From NCBI RefSeq assembly GCF_012932495.1, contig NZ_JABCNG010000001.1, positions 496,001 to 560,000 of the forward strand: a stretch of DNA of 64,000 nt, given 5' to 3'. How positions within the stretch are numbered: position 1 is the first letter of the stretch; every line of letters begins with the position of its first letter. This DNA comes from Novosphingobium sp. SG919 (lineage in GTDB: Bacteria > Pseudomonadota > Alphaproteobacteria > Sphingomonadales > Sphingomonadaceae). Made by a program: the position numbers and the translations under genes. Under the pieces are notes generated by a model. The model was not told the origin of the DNA and made no database searches. It saw only the letters and a list, made by a program, of their open reading frames with translations. This document shows, one piece after another, positions 53,932 to 61,714 of this stretch.

Positions 53932-56538
53932 ATGACCAAACACTCTGAATCGGACGGCCAGGTTCCCGGCAATGGGGCGGGAGCCTTTGCTGTAGATCTC
54001 AGCAATTGTGATCGCGAGCCGATCCATGTCTTGGGCATCATCCAGCCCTTCGGCTTTCTGGTGGCGGTGACGCCCGATTGGATGGTGGCGCGGGTTTCGG
54101 AAAACCTTGCCGAATTCACCGGCACATCGCCCGAAACCGCGCTGGGCCAGCCGCTTTCCGACCTGATCGATCGCGAGGCGATCCACACCATTCGCAACCG
54201 CCTGACCACGCTGCGCGGGCCCGACGCAGTGGAGCGGATCTTTGGCGTGCCATTGCTGGCCGATCGGCCGCCGTTCGATGTGGCCGTGCATTTTTCCGGT
54301 CGAGAGATCGTGATCGAGGCGGAGCCGGCAGCAGCCGAACCGCTTGAAGCGACATCGGTCGTGCGCAGCATGATCGCGCGGTTGCAGCAGGTGGATGGCC
54401 TGCCTGCGTTCCTGCGCGAAGGCGCGCGCCAGGTGCGCGCGATTACCGGTTTCGACCGGGTGATGGTCTATCGCTTCGATGCGCAGGAATCGGGTGAAGT
54501 GGTGGCCGAGTCCGTGCGCCACGGCGTCGACAGTTTTCTAGGCCTGCACTATCCGGCCAGCGACATTCCGTCCCAGGCCCGCAAGCTCTATCTGCGCAAC
54601 ACCTTTCGCGTGATTGCCGATGTGGGTTCAACCCCGGTGCCGCTGATGCCGCAGCGCGATCCCGACGGCAAGCTGCTCGACCAGTCGCTGTCGCTGCTGC
54701 GCGCGGTCTCGCCGATCCACGTCGAGTATCTGCGCAACATGGGCGTGTGCGCCTCGCTATCCATCTCGATCGTGGTGGGGGGCAAGCTGTGGGGCCTGTT
54801 CGCGTGCCACCACTATGCCCCGCGCCTGCCCAGCATGGCGGCGCGCAGCGCGGCCGAACTGTTCGGCCAGATGTTCTCGCTGATGCTCGACGCGCGCGAG
54901 AATGCCCAGGCCCGCGAATACGAAGCGCGCGGCCGCGCCGTGACCGACCGCCTGCTGGCCACCGTGGCGCAGGACAACGACCTGCTCGACAATCCGCAAT
55001 GGCTGGCCGACGTGATCGACGATGCCATTCCCGCCGATGGCATCGGTGTCCACGTGCGCGGTCAAACCTCGCTGGTGGGGCTGACGCCCAATCCTGCGCA
55101 GTTCGAAGACGTGGTGCGGCTGCTCAACCGCGTGTCGTCGGGCCAGGTCTTCGCCACCGAAACCATCGCCGCGCAATTGCCTTCGGCCGCCGCGCATGGC
55201 GATGTGGCCGCCGGCATGCTGGCCATTCCGCTGTCTCGAGAGCCGCGCGACTACATCGTGTTGTTCCGCGCCGAACGCCTGCGCGAAGTGCGCTGGGGCG
55301 GCAAGCCGGAAAAGGAAATCGTCTACGGCCCCAATGGCCCGCGCCTTACCCCGCGCAAGAGTTTCGAGGCGTGGGCGGAACTGGTCAAGGGCACCAGCCA
55401 ACCCTTCACCCCGGCCGAGCGCCGCGTGGCCGAGGCGCTGCGCGTGGGCATGCTGGAAGTTCTGGTGCGCCTGGCTGAAACCGCCGGGGCGGAGCGCGCG
55501 CGCGCCTCGGAACGGCAGGAACTGCTGATCGCCGAACTCAACCACCGGGTACGCAACATCCTGTCGCTGATCCGCGGGCTTATCGCCCAGACCCGCGATG
55601 GTGCCGCCGACGTGGCCGGGTTCATCACCACGCTGGATGATCGCATCCGCTCGCTCGCCCGCGCGCACGACCAGATCACCGCCGATCGCTGGGGCCCGGC
55701 GCGGCTGGCCGATCTGGTGGAAATAGAAGCCGGCGCCTATCTGCGCGCGCAGTCCGAACGCGTCGTGGCGCAGGGCGAGAACGTGCTGCTCTATCCCACG
55801 GCCTATGTCACCATTGCCCTGGTGATCCATGAATTGATGACCAACGCCGTGAAATACGGCGCGCTTGCCGGGCAGGGCACCGTGCATCTCTCGTGGGAGC
55901 GCGACGTGCATGGCGGGCTGGCGCTGGACTGGCAAGAGCGCGACGGCCCCCCCGTCGCGACGCCCACCCGGCGCGGCTTTGGCAGCACCATCATCGAGCG
56001 ATCGATCCCCTATGACCTGGGCGGCACGGCGCAGATTTCCTATCTGCCGGCCGGGGTACACGCCCGTTTCACGCTGCCCGAACCGTGCGTGGCAGGGGTG
56101 ACGGCGGCGCGCCACAGCGGGCCCATGCCGATCAGCCTGGGCGGCGCGACCACCCCGCTCGACGGGTGCAACGTCCTGCTGGTGGAAGACAGCATGATCA
56201 TTGCGCTCGATGGCGAGGATGCGCTGCGCGAACTGGGCGCTGCGGCGGTGAGCACCGCGCCCACGGTGCGTGACGCGTTGCGCATGCTGGACCAGGGTCC
56301 GTTCCACTTTGCCTTGCTCGATTTCAACCTGGGCGTGGATACCAGTGCGGCCGTGGCCGACAAGCTGATCGAGCTGGGCGTGCCCTTTGCCTTTGCCACC
56401 GGTTATGGCGAGGGGATCGGCGTTGAGCGCTGGCCCGGCGTGCCGGTGATCAACAAGCCCTATGGGCTCAAGGAACTGCGCGCCGCCGTCAGCCAGGGCC
56501 AGGCCGCGCCCCCGGCGGACTCTGCCGCGCAGCAATAA
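53932..56538 (+). CDS. bphP: Bacteriophytochrome fused to HWE-type histidine kinase and receiver domain
   Basis: An 868-residue red/far-red photoreceptor. Cys26 (NCDREPIHV) is the biliverdin attachment site. A PAS domain, a GAF domain with PASDIP (208-213) and SPIHVEYL, and a PHY domain with the tongue motif PRKSF (474-478) follow. The kinase part has ELNHRVRN (phospho-acceptor His538), HELMTNAVKYG (N-box) and WQERDGP, which place it in the HWE class. The C-terminus is a receiver with Asp797 (ALLDFNLG). The PAS loop has IQPFG where most members have IQPHG. No heme oxygenase gene (bphO) is adjacent. It likely senses light and signals by phosphotransfer inside one chain, or to a partner. Confidence 0.93.
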   Translation: MTKHSESDGQVPGNGAGAFAVDLSNCDREPIHVLGIIQPFGFLVAVTPDWMVARVSENLAEFTGTSPETALGQPLSDLIDREAIHTIRNRLTTLRGPDAVERIFGVPLLADRPPFDVAVHFSGREIVIEAEPAAAEPLEATSVVRSMIARLQQVDGLPAFLREGARQVRAITGFDRVMVYRFDAQESGEVVAESVRHGVDSFLGLHYPASDIPSQARKLYLRNTFRVIADVGSTPVPLMPQRDPDGKLLDQSLSLLRAVSPIHVEYLRNMGVCASLSISIVVGGKLWGLFACHHYAPRLPSMAARSAAELFGQMFSLMLDARENAQAREYEARGRAVTDRLLATVAQDNDLLDNPQWLADVIDDAIPADGIGVHVRGQTSLVGLTPNPAQFEDVVRLLNRVSSGQVFATETIAAQLPSAAAHGDVAAGMLAIPLSREPRDYIVLFRAERLREVRWGGKPEKEIVYGPNGPRLTPRKSFEAWAELVKGTSQPFTPAERRVAEALRVGMLEVLVRLAETAGAERARASERQELLIAELNHRVRNILSLIRGLIAQTRDGAADVAGFITTLDDRIRSLARAHDQITADRWGPARLADLVEIEAGAYLRAQSERVVAQGENVLLYPTAYVTIALVIHELMTNAVKYGALAGQGTVHLSWERDVHGGLALDWQERDGPPVATPTRRGFGSTIIERSIPYDLGGTAQISYLPAGVHARFTLPEPCVAGVTAARHSGPMPISLGGATTPLDGCNVLLVEDSMIIALDGEDALRELGAAAVSTAPTVRDALRMLDQGPFHFALLDFNLGVDTSAAVADKLIELGVPFAFATGYGEGIGVERWPGVPVINKPYGLKELRAAVSQGQAAPPADSAAQQ

Positions 56539-56584
56539 GCACGCCCCCGCCACGATCGGTCCACGCGGGCACTTGACCGGCAGG

Positions 56585-56622
56585 GCCGCTGCCGGGCACA
56601 CCCCGCAACGCGCGGCAGCGGC
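56585..56622 (+). promoter_or_regulatory. Hairpin in the bphP-VOC gap
   Basis: GCCGCTGCC pairs with GGCAGCGGC around a 20-base loop. It lies 27 bases before the VOC start; it may be a partial terminator or mRNA-stability element. No T-run follows. Confidence 0.35.
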
Positions 56623-56649
56623 ATGCCGCAACCGGGGAGACGAAAGCCA

Positions 56650-57033
56650 ATGTTCAGCCACCTGATGATCGGCACGAACGATATTGATCGTGCCAAGACA
56701 TTCTACGATGCCACTTTTGCCACGTTCGGCGGGCCCGAGGGCATCGTCGATCGCAAGAAGGGGCGGCTGATCTATGTGCACAACGGCGGCATCTTCATCC
56801 TGACGTTGCCGATCAACGGCGAACCCGCCACGTGCGCCAACGGCTTTACCGTGGGCTTTGCCATGACGCCCGAACAGGCCGATGCCTGGCATGCGGCCGG
56901 CCTGGAGCATGGCGGCACGCCGTGCGAAGATCCGCCGGGGCCACGCCAGGGCAGCCCCTATTATCTGGCTTACTTGCGCGATCCTGATGGCCACAAGATC
57001 TGCGCACTGCACAACTATGGACAGGTGCAATGA
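56650..57033 (+). CDS. VOC-family (glyoxalase-like) protein
   Basis: A 127-residue VOC-superfamily protein: MIGTNDIDRAKTFYDATFATFG at the start and YLRDPDGHKICALHN at the end, where the usual metal His/Glu lie. Such genes often sit with formaldehyde detoxification genes. GGGGAGACG precedes ATG 56650, and its stop overlaps the fghA ATG, so the two are coupled. It may process a glutathione adduct. Confidence 0.87.
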   Translation: MFSHLMIGTNDIDRAKTFYDATFATFGGPEGIVDRKKGRLIYVHNGGIFILTLPINGEPATCANGFTVGFAMTPEQADAWHAAGLEHGGTPCEDPPGPRQGSPYYLAYLRDPDGHKICALHNYGQVQ

Positions 57034-57875
57034 CGTTGGAAACCGTTTCGACCAGCCGGGCCCACGGCGGCGTGCTGGGGGTGTACAAGCATGCCTCTAC
57101 TGCCACGGCCACGCCGATGACCTTTTCGGTCTTCGTGCCGCCCCAGGCGCAGCAGGGGGCCAAGCTGCCCGTGCTGCTCTATCTTTCCGGGCTCACCTGC
57201 ACCCACGCCAATGTGACGGACAAGGGCGAGTATCGCCGGCTTTGCGCTGAACTGGGCCTGGTCTTCGTGGCGCCCGATACCTCGCCCCGCGGCGAAAACG
57301 TGCCCGACGATCCGGCCGGCGCCTATGATTTCGGCCTGGGCGCTGGCTTCTATGTCAACGCCACGCAAGAACCCTATGCGGCGCACTATCGCATGTGGGA
57401 CTATGTGTCGCAGGAACTGCCCGCCTTGCTGGGAGCGCATTTCCCGGTGGACCTCGATCGCATGGGGATCACGGGCCATTCGATGGGTGGCCATGGCGCG
57501 CTCACCCTGGGGCTGACCTATCCCGAAACGTTCAAGTCGCTTTCCGCCTTTGCGCCGATCGTGGCGCCGGGCCAGGTGCCCTGGGGGCACAAGGCGCTGG
57601 GTGGATACCTGGGCGAAGACCGCGCCGCGTGGCGTGCGCACGATGCCACCGCGCTGGTGGAAGACGGCAAGCGCCCGGCCGGCGCGATCCTGGTCGACCA
57701 GGGCGATGCCGATGGCTTCCTGGCCGAACAACTGCGCCCCGAACTCTTCGCCAGCGCGTGCGAGGCGGCGGGAGTCGACCTCACGCTGCGCCTGCAGCCG
57801 GGCTATGACCACAGCTACAACTTCATTTCCACTTTCATGGAAGACCACTTGCGCTGGCACGCCGAGCGCCTTTGA
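57030..57875 (+). CDS. fghA: S-formylglutathione hydrolase
   Basis: A 281-residue esterase that splits S-formylglutathione to formate and glutathione in formaldehyde detoxification. Family hallmarks: LLYLSGLTCTHANVTDKG, APDTSPRGENVPDDP, the nucleophile GHSMGGHGAL, VDQGDADGFL and the C-terminal YDHSYNFISTFMEDHL. The partner dehydrogenase (frmA/adhC) is not in the window. ATGA overlap with the VOC gene. Confidence 0.96.
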   Translation: MTLETVSTSRAHGGVLGVYKHASTATATPMTFSVFVPPQAQQGAKLPVLLYLSGLTCTHANVTDKGEYRRLCAELGLVFVAPDTSPRGENVPDDPAGAYDFGLGAGFYVNATQEPYAAHYRMWDYVSQELPALLGAHFPVDLDRMGITGHSMGGHGALTLGLTYPETFKSLSAFAPIVAPGQVPWGHKALGGYLGEDRAAWRAHDATALVEDGKRPAGAILVDQGDADGFLAEQLRPELFASACEAAGVDLTLRLQPGYDHSYNFISTFMEDHLRWHAERL

Positions 57876-57886
57876 GCCTGTCCGTG

Positions 57887-57920
57887 TCGTCACCCCGGGG
57901 CTGAGTCCGGGGTGACGACA
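57887..57920. terminator. Perfect hairpin between convergent fghA and rsmE
   Basis: GTCGTCACCCCGG pairs with CCGGGGTGACGAC around GGCTGAGT. The stem is perfect and symmetrical, fit to end transcription from both sides; it resembles short GTCGTCACCCC repeats seen in other alphaproteobacteria. Confidence 0.75.
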
Positions 57921-57927
57921 AAGGGGC

Positions 57928-58689
57928 CTACCGCCCCCAATCCCCCGCAACTCCCATCCACAATGCCAGACCGGCGAGCGCGGCGGTTTCGCCCCGCAGG
58001 ATGCGCGGCCCCAGCGTGATGGCGCGGGCGGCAGGATGCGCGCGGACGAGCGCGCGCTCGGCTTCGTCAAAACCGCCTTCCGGCCCGATCAACAGCGCCG
58101 CCGGGCCATTGTGCGCGGCAAAGGCTGCTGCGGCCGGGTCTCCGCCCTGCTCATCGGCAAAGAACAGCGCGCGGTCTTCGGGCCAATCGCGCAGCAGCGC
58201 CTCCAGCTTCACGGGATCGGCCAGCGCGGGCAGGGCGGTGCGTGCGCATTGCTCGGCCGCCTCGGTCACGATCGTGGTGGCGCGTTCGGCATTGAGCTTG
58301 TCGGCCACGCAGCGGTGGGTGATCACGGGGCGGATCTGCGCCGCACCCAGTTCGGTGGCCTTTTCCAGCACCCAGTCGAACGCCTGCTTTTTCAAGAGCG
58401 CCGGGCACAGCCACAAGTCGGGCACAGCCTCAAGGTCGCGCAGTTGCCGCTCCACGGTCAGGGCCATGTCGCGCTTGCCGGCGTGCGCCACGCGGGCCAG
58501 CCATTCGCCGGTCTGGTTGTCGCACAGCACCACGGCATCGCCGGCGCCCGCGCGCATCACTTTGCCCAGATAGTGTGCCTGCCCGCCTTCCAGCAGCACG
58601 CTGGCGCCTTCCTCCAGCCGTTGCGGCACGAACAGGCGGGGGGCGGAACGCGGTGGCCAGGCGGGGGTGGCGGGCAGGTGATCGGTCAT
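57928..58689 (-). CDS. rsmE: 16S rRNA (uracil-1498-N3)-methyltransferase
   Basis: A 253-residue SPOUT methyltransferase that methylates U1498 of 16S rRNA. The N-terminal PUA-like part begins RLFVPQRLEEGA; the knot region carries LLIGPEGGFDEAERAL and ITLGPRILRGETAAL, the RsmE signature. The start is either ATG 58689 (used) or ATG 58701, four codons earlier. It is divergent from ubiA. Confidence 0.94.
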   Translation of the reverse strand: MTDHLPATPAWPPRSAPRLFVPQRLEEGASVLLEGGQAHYLGKVMRAGAGDAVVLCDNQTGEWLARVAHAGKRDMALTVERQLRDLEAVPDLWLCPALLKKQAFDWVLEKATELGAAQIRPVITHRCVADKLNAERATTIVTEAAEQCARTALPALADPVKLEALLRDWPEDRALFFADEQGGDPAAAAFAAHNGPAALLIGPEGGFDEAERALVRAHPAARAITLGPRILRGETAALAGLALWMGVAGDWGR

Positions 58690-58788
58690 CGGCCGGTTCA
58701 TAGGCAGGCGGGCGGCTTCGGGCAATCTGTCCCCTTGCGGGCCCATCCCCTTGCAGCCAAGCTCAAAGCGGCGCAGGAACCGGCGGGC

Positions 58789-59703
58789 ATGACCACCGCA
58801 ACCGACCAGATCGTCCCCGACAGCGAGCATCGCGGCCTTGTCGCGCGCCTGCCGCAACCCTTGCGCGATTATGCGTTGCTGGCCCGGCTGGACCGGCCGA
58901 TCGGCTGGTGGCTGCTGTTCTGGCCTTGTGCCTGGGGCGTGTTCCTGGCCGGCGGCGCGCGGCAATGGCACCTGGTGGCGTGGATGCTGCTGGGTTCGAT
59001 CGCCATGCGCGGGGCAGGCTGCGTCTACAACGACATCGTCGACGCTGATCTCGACGCGCAAGTGGCGCGCACCGCGCAACGCCCGGTGGCCAGCGGCCGC
59101 GTGCGCAAGAAAGCGGCCTGGGCCTGGCTCGGCCTGCTGGCCGCCGTCGGCCTTGTCGTGTTGCTGCAATTGCGCTGGCAGGCGCAGATCGTGGCGCTGG
59201 GCAGCCTGGCGCTGGTCGCCGCCTATCCGTTCATGAAGCGCATCACCTGGTGGCCGCAGGCCTGGCTCGGCCTCGTCTTCACCTGGGGCGCGCCCACCGG
59301 CTGGGTGGCGGTGAGCGACACCGGCCTGGGCGCCCTGGCCGCGCTCTATGCCGGCGCGATGTGCTGGTGCATCGGCTATGACACGATCTACGCGCTGCAA
59401 GACCGCGAGGACGACGCGATGGTCGGCATCCGCTCCAGCGCGCGCGCGCTCGGCAACAAGGTGAAGCCCGGCGTCACCGCGTTTTACGCTGCCGCCGTGG
59501 CACTCTGGGCGCTGGCGTTCTGGCTGGTCAGGCCCGATCCGCTGGCCCTGCTCGCCCTCTTGCCGGTGGCGCTGCACCTTGGCTGGCAGGCCTTGAGCCT
59601 GGAGGTTGACGATGGCGACAATGCCCTGGCGCGGTTCCGGTCGAACCGGACGGCAGGGTTTCTGATGGCGCTGGCGTGCCTGGTGGTGGGGAGTGCGGGG
59701 TAG
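58789..59703 (+). CDS. ubiA: 4-hydroxybenzoate polyprenyltransferase
   Basis: A 304-residue inner-membrane prenyltransferase that attaches the isoprenoid tail to 4-hydroxybenzoate in ubiquinone synthesis. The first Asp-rich motif appears in GCVYNDIVDADLDAQVARTAQRP and the second in YALQDREDDAMVG. Nine helices are predicted. ATG 58789. The AT-rich insert with the HNH gene begins right after its stop. Confidence 0.95.
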   Translation: MTTATDQIVPDSEHRGLVARLPQPLRDYALLARLDRPIGWWLLFWPCAWGVFLAGGARQWHLVAWMLLGSIAMRGAGCVYNDIVDADLDAQVARTAQRPVASGRVRKKAAWAWLGLLAAVGLVVLLQLRWQAQIVALGSLALVAAYPFMKRITWWPQAWLGLVFTWGAPTGWVAVSDTGLGALAALYAGAMCWCIGYDTIYALQDREDDAMVGIRSSARALGNKVKPGVTAFYAAAVALWALAFWLVRPDPLALLALLPVALHLGWQALSLEVDDGDNALARFRSNRTAGFLMALACLVVGSAG

Positions 59704-59747
59704 GGGGTAAATTGCAAAAATCTGATATTCTATTGGAATTTTATCTG

Positions 59748-59777
59748 TTGTAAATTTCATTGGATCGGAATTAATAT
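59748..59777 (+). promoter_or_regulatory. Candidate sigma-70 promoter of the HNH gene
   Basis: TTGTAA (59748-59753) and TAATAT (59772-59777) are spaced by 18 bases, 30 bases before ATG 59808, in AT-rich DNA unlike the surroundings. Many AT-rich hexamers occur here, so this is tentative. Confidence 0.3.
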
Positions 59778-59807
59778 TGTATATTACTGCGAAAGCCATA
59801 GTGATAT

Positions 59808-60674
59808 ATGAAATCATCCTATGAAGATCTTATAGTTTTTAATCCGAATGAGCGCGACCTACGCTGGCGATATGCTCCGGTGGGGCAGTGTATCTATTGC
59901 GGTGCCCGATCATATTCGCAGAGCCAACCTGATCGTCGGCTTGGTCTTGAACATATCATTCCCGAAAGTTTAGATGGTAGGTATCTTCTCCCCGAAGCAT
60001 CTTGTGCAAAATGTGAGGGGATCACATCATCATTTGAGCAGAAGGTTGCTAAGCGGGTTTTTGGACCCTTGCGCGCGCACTTCAACCTTCCCTCGAAGCG
60101 GCCGCGTGAAAGGCCTTCAACGTTCCCCGTTAGTGCGTATTTCGAGGGTGCTGAAATCCCTGTTTCTGTCGAAGTCCCAGTGGCTCAGCACCCTCTTTCC
60201 ATTGCCCTCGTAAAAATGGCGCGGCCGTACTTTTTTCGTAAGAAAAAATGGGATGAGGCGTGGGAGCGCAGACTTATAGTGATTTATCCGGGGGGGATGG
60301 CCGTGGCCAACGCCCGAATGAATGAGATCGCGAAAAGGCTGGGTGCTCGCCGCATTGAAATACGATGTGGCGTTGCATTTCAAGAGCTGGTTCTTCTTTT
60401 GGCCAAAATAGGTCACAGTATGGCCTGTGCTATGTTGGGTTTAAATGCATTCTATCCATTTTTACCGGAACTAATTATTCGTAAAGATTCGGATTATTTG
60501 AGAATGTTTGTAGGAGGTTGCTCTGAGATAATTACTCATGATAGAGATTCTATGCACGATATAATTTTATATCGTGTAAAAAGGGGTAAAAATATATTCT
60601 TGGTTGCAGATATTTCGCTTTTTTCAAATTTAAATGCACCGTACTATTCGGTTGTTGTAGGTAGAATGTATTGA
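59808..60674 (+). CDS. Solitary HNH-type nuclease-domain protein on an AT-rich insert
   Basis: A 288-residue protein. The N-terminal 80 residues hold an HNH_5-like zinc finger: CIYCG (Cys28, Cys31), then LGLEHIIPESLDGRYLLPEA, then CAKC (Cys66, Cys69), with His49 as the predicted catalytic His. After the last CxxC the family usually has Asn; here Glu follows (CEGITSSFE). The remaining 200 residues have no domain I know. GC is markedly lower than in neighbours and the ribosome site is poor. The gene sits alone between ubiA and an MBL-fold gene, consistent with recent transfer. It could be a nuclease of a defence or mobile system. Confidence 0.75.
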   Translation: MKSSYEDLIVFNPNERDLRWRYAPVGQCIYCGARSYSQSQPDRRLGLEHIIPESLDGRYLLPEASCAKCEGITSSFEQKVAKRVFGPLRAHFNLPSKRPRERPSTFPVSAYFEGAEIPVSVEVPVAQHPLSIALVKMARPYFFRKKKWDEAWERRLIVIYPGGMAVANARMNEIAKRLGARRIEIRCGVAFQELVLLLAKIGHSMACAMLGLNAFYPFLPELIIRKDSDYLRMFVGGCSEIITHDRDSMHDIILYRVKRGKNIFLVADISLFSNLNAPYYSVVVGRMY

Positions 60675-60737
60675 GATATATGTAATGAAATAATTACAGT
60701 AATTTCAATATTTTTAGTTATCTAATTTGAGTATTCA

Positions 60738-61643
60738 TCAGTTCGGCCGCGGCTCTACCGGGAAAACGATGAAATCGGCCTGTACGACCTTGACCGGCGT
60801 GTCGCCCATGCCGTCCACCACCTTCACGAGTTCGGCAATCGCGGCCGGGGATAGGGCCAGGCCGTGTTCGGCCGGATGCGTGGGGGCTTCGTTCGGATAA
60901 TCCAGGCCCGGCGTGGTGGTCATCTCGATATGGGCGCCCAGCAGGGCGCGGATCGGATGCGTTTGCGCGAAGGTGGCCAGGCGGTGGGCACTGGCGCGGA
61001 ATTCGGCGAAGTGGTTTTCCGGCACATAGAGCCGGCCAGGATAGAGCATGTCCCCGGAAAACAGCAGGCGGGTGCGCGGGTCATAGATCATGACATGCGC
61101 CGATTGGTGCCCGGGCGTGGGAATGGCGCGCAGCACGCGGCGGCCCAGGTCCAGCGTGCCGATGCCGTTGGGCCAATCGGCGACGTGGAACGCGCTGGCC
61201 ACGTCGGTCGGGGCGAGGCCGACCACGGTGGTATCGGGCCGGCCGGCGAATTCGCTGTCACCGGCGTGGTGGTCGCCATGGCTGTGCGAATGGGCCACGG
61301 TGAGGTGCAGTGGGCGGCCGCCGTGGGCCTGGCGCCATTGCGCGATGACCTTTTCCACCGTCGGCCGCACGGCAAGCCCGCCGGCACCGGTATCGATCAG
61401 CAGGGCGCCCTTGTGGCCGAACAGCAGATAAAGGAACGGCGCTTCGAAATTGGTCTTCACCGATTGGCGGATGACGAAGGTATCGGCGTCGATCGCCTGG
61501 ACCTGGGTTTGCGGCTCGCTTGCCGTGGTGCCGTCGATCCAGTGCGCGAAGGGCGGGGGATTGAACGCCGGGGCGGGGGCTGCCCCGATCAAAGCGAGGG
61601 CGGCGATCGCAAATGCGGGGCGAAAACGGCGTGCGGCATCCAT
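60738..61643 (-). CDS. Secreted MBL-fold metallo-hydrolase
   Basis: A 301-residue periplasmic protein: a signal peptide (FAIAALALIGAAPAPA) and a metallo-beta-lactamase fold with HSHSHGDHHAGD (the HxHxDH zinc motif), TPGHQSAHVMIYDP and the GDMLYPGRL segment. Further metal ligands occur at GAHIEM. The substrate is not evident; periplasmic MBL proteins include glyoxalase-II-like and quorum-quenching types. The ATG at 61643 begins the signal; the frame is open further. It is preceded by AT-rich insert DNA on its 3' side. Confidence 0.87.
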   Translation of the reverse strand: MDAARRFRPAFAIAALALIGAAPAPAFNPPPFAHWIDGTTASEPQTQVQAIDADTFVIRQSVKTNFEAPFLYLLFGHKGALLIDTGAGGLAVRPTVEKVIAQWRQAHGGRPLHLTVAHSHSHGDHHAGDSEFAGRPDTTVVGLAPTDVASAFHVADWPNGIGTLDLGRRVLRAIPTPGHQSAHVMIYDPRTRLLFSGDMLYPGRLYVPENHFAEFRASAHRLATFAQTHPIRALLGAHIEMTTTPGLDYPNEAPTHPAEHGLALSPAAIAELVKVVDGMGDTPVKVVQADFIVFPVEPRPN

Positions 61644-61714
61644 CCTGCCCTGATGCCACGCGCCCGCGCGCGCGACCATGACGGCGCGCGCCCGCGTTCT
61701 TGATCCTGCGCGCC

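Noticed and set aside
56585..56622. Riboswitch before the VOC-fghA pair
   Set aside because: Only a simple hairpin is seen, with no conserved aptamer features.
57928..59817. A 629-codon minus-strand frame reaching across ubiA
   Set aside because: Only the part up to 58689 is real (rsmE); the rest is antisense to ubiA.
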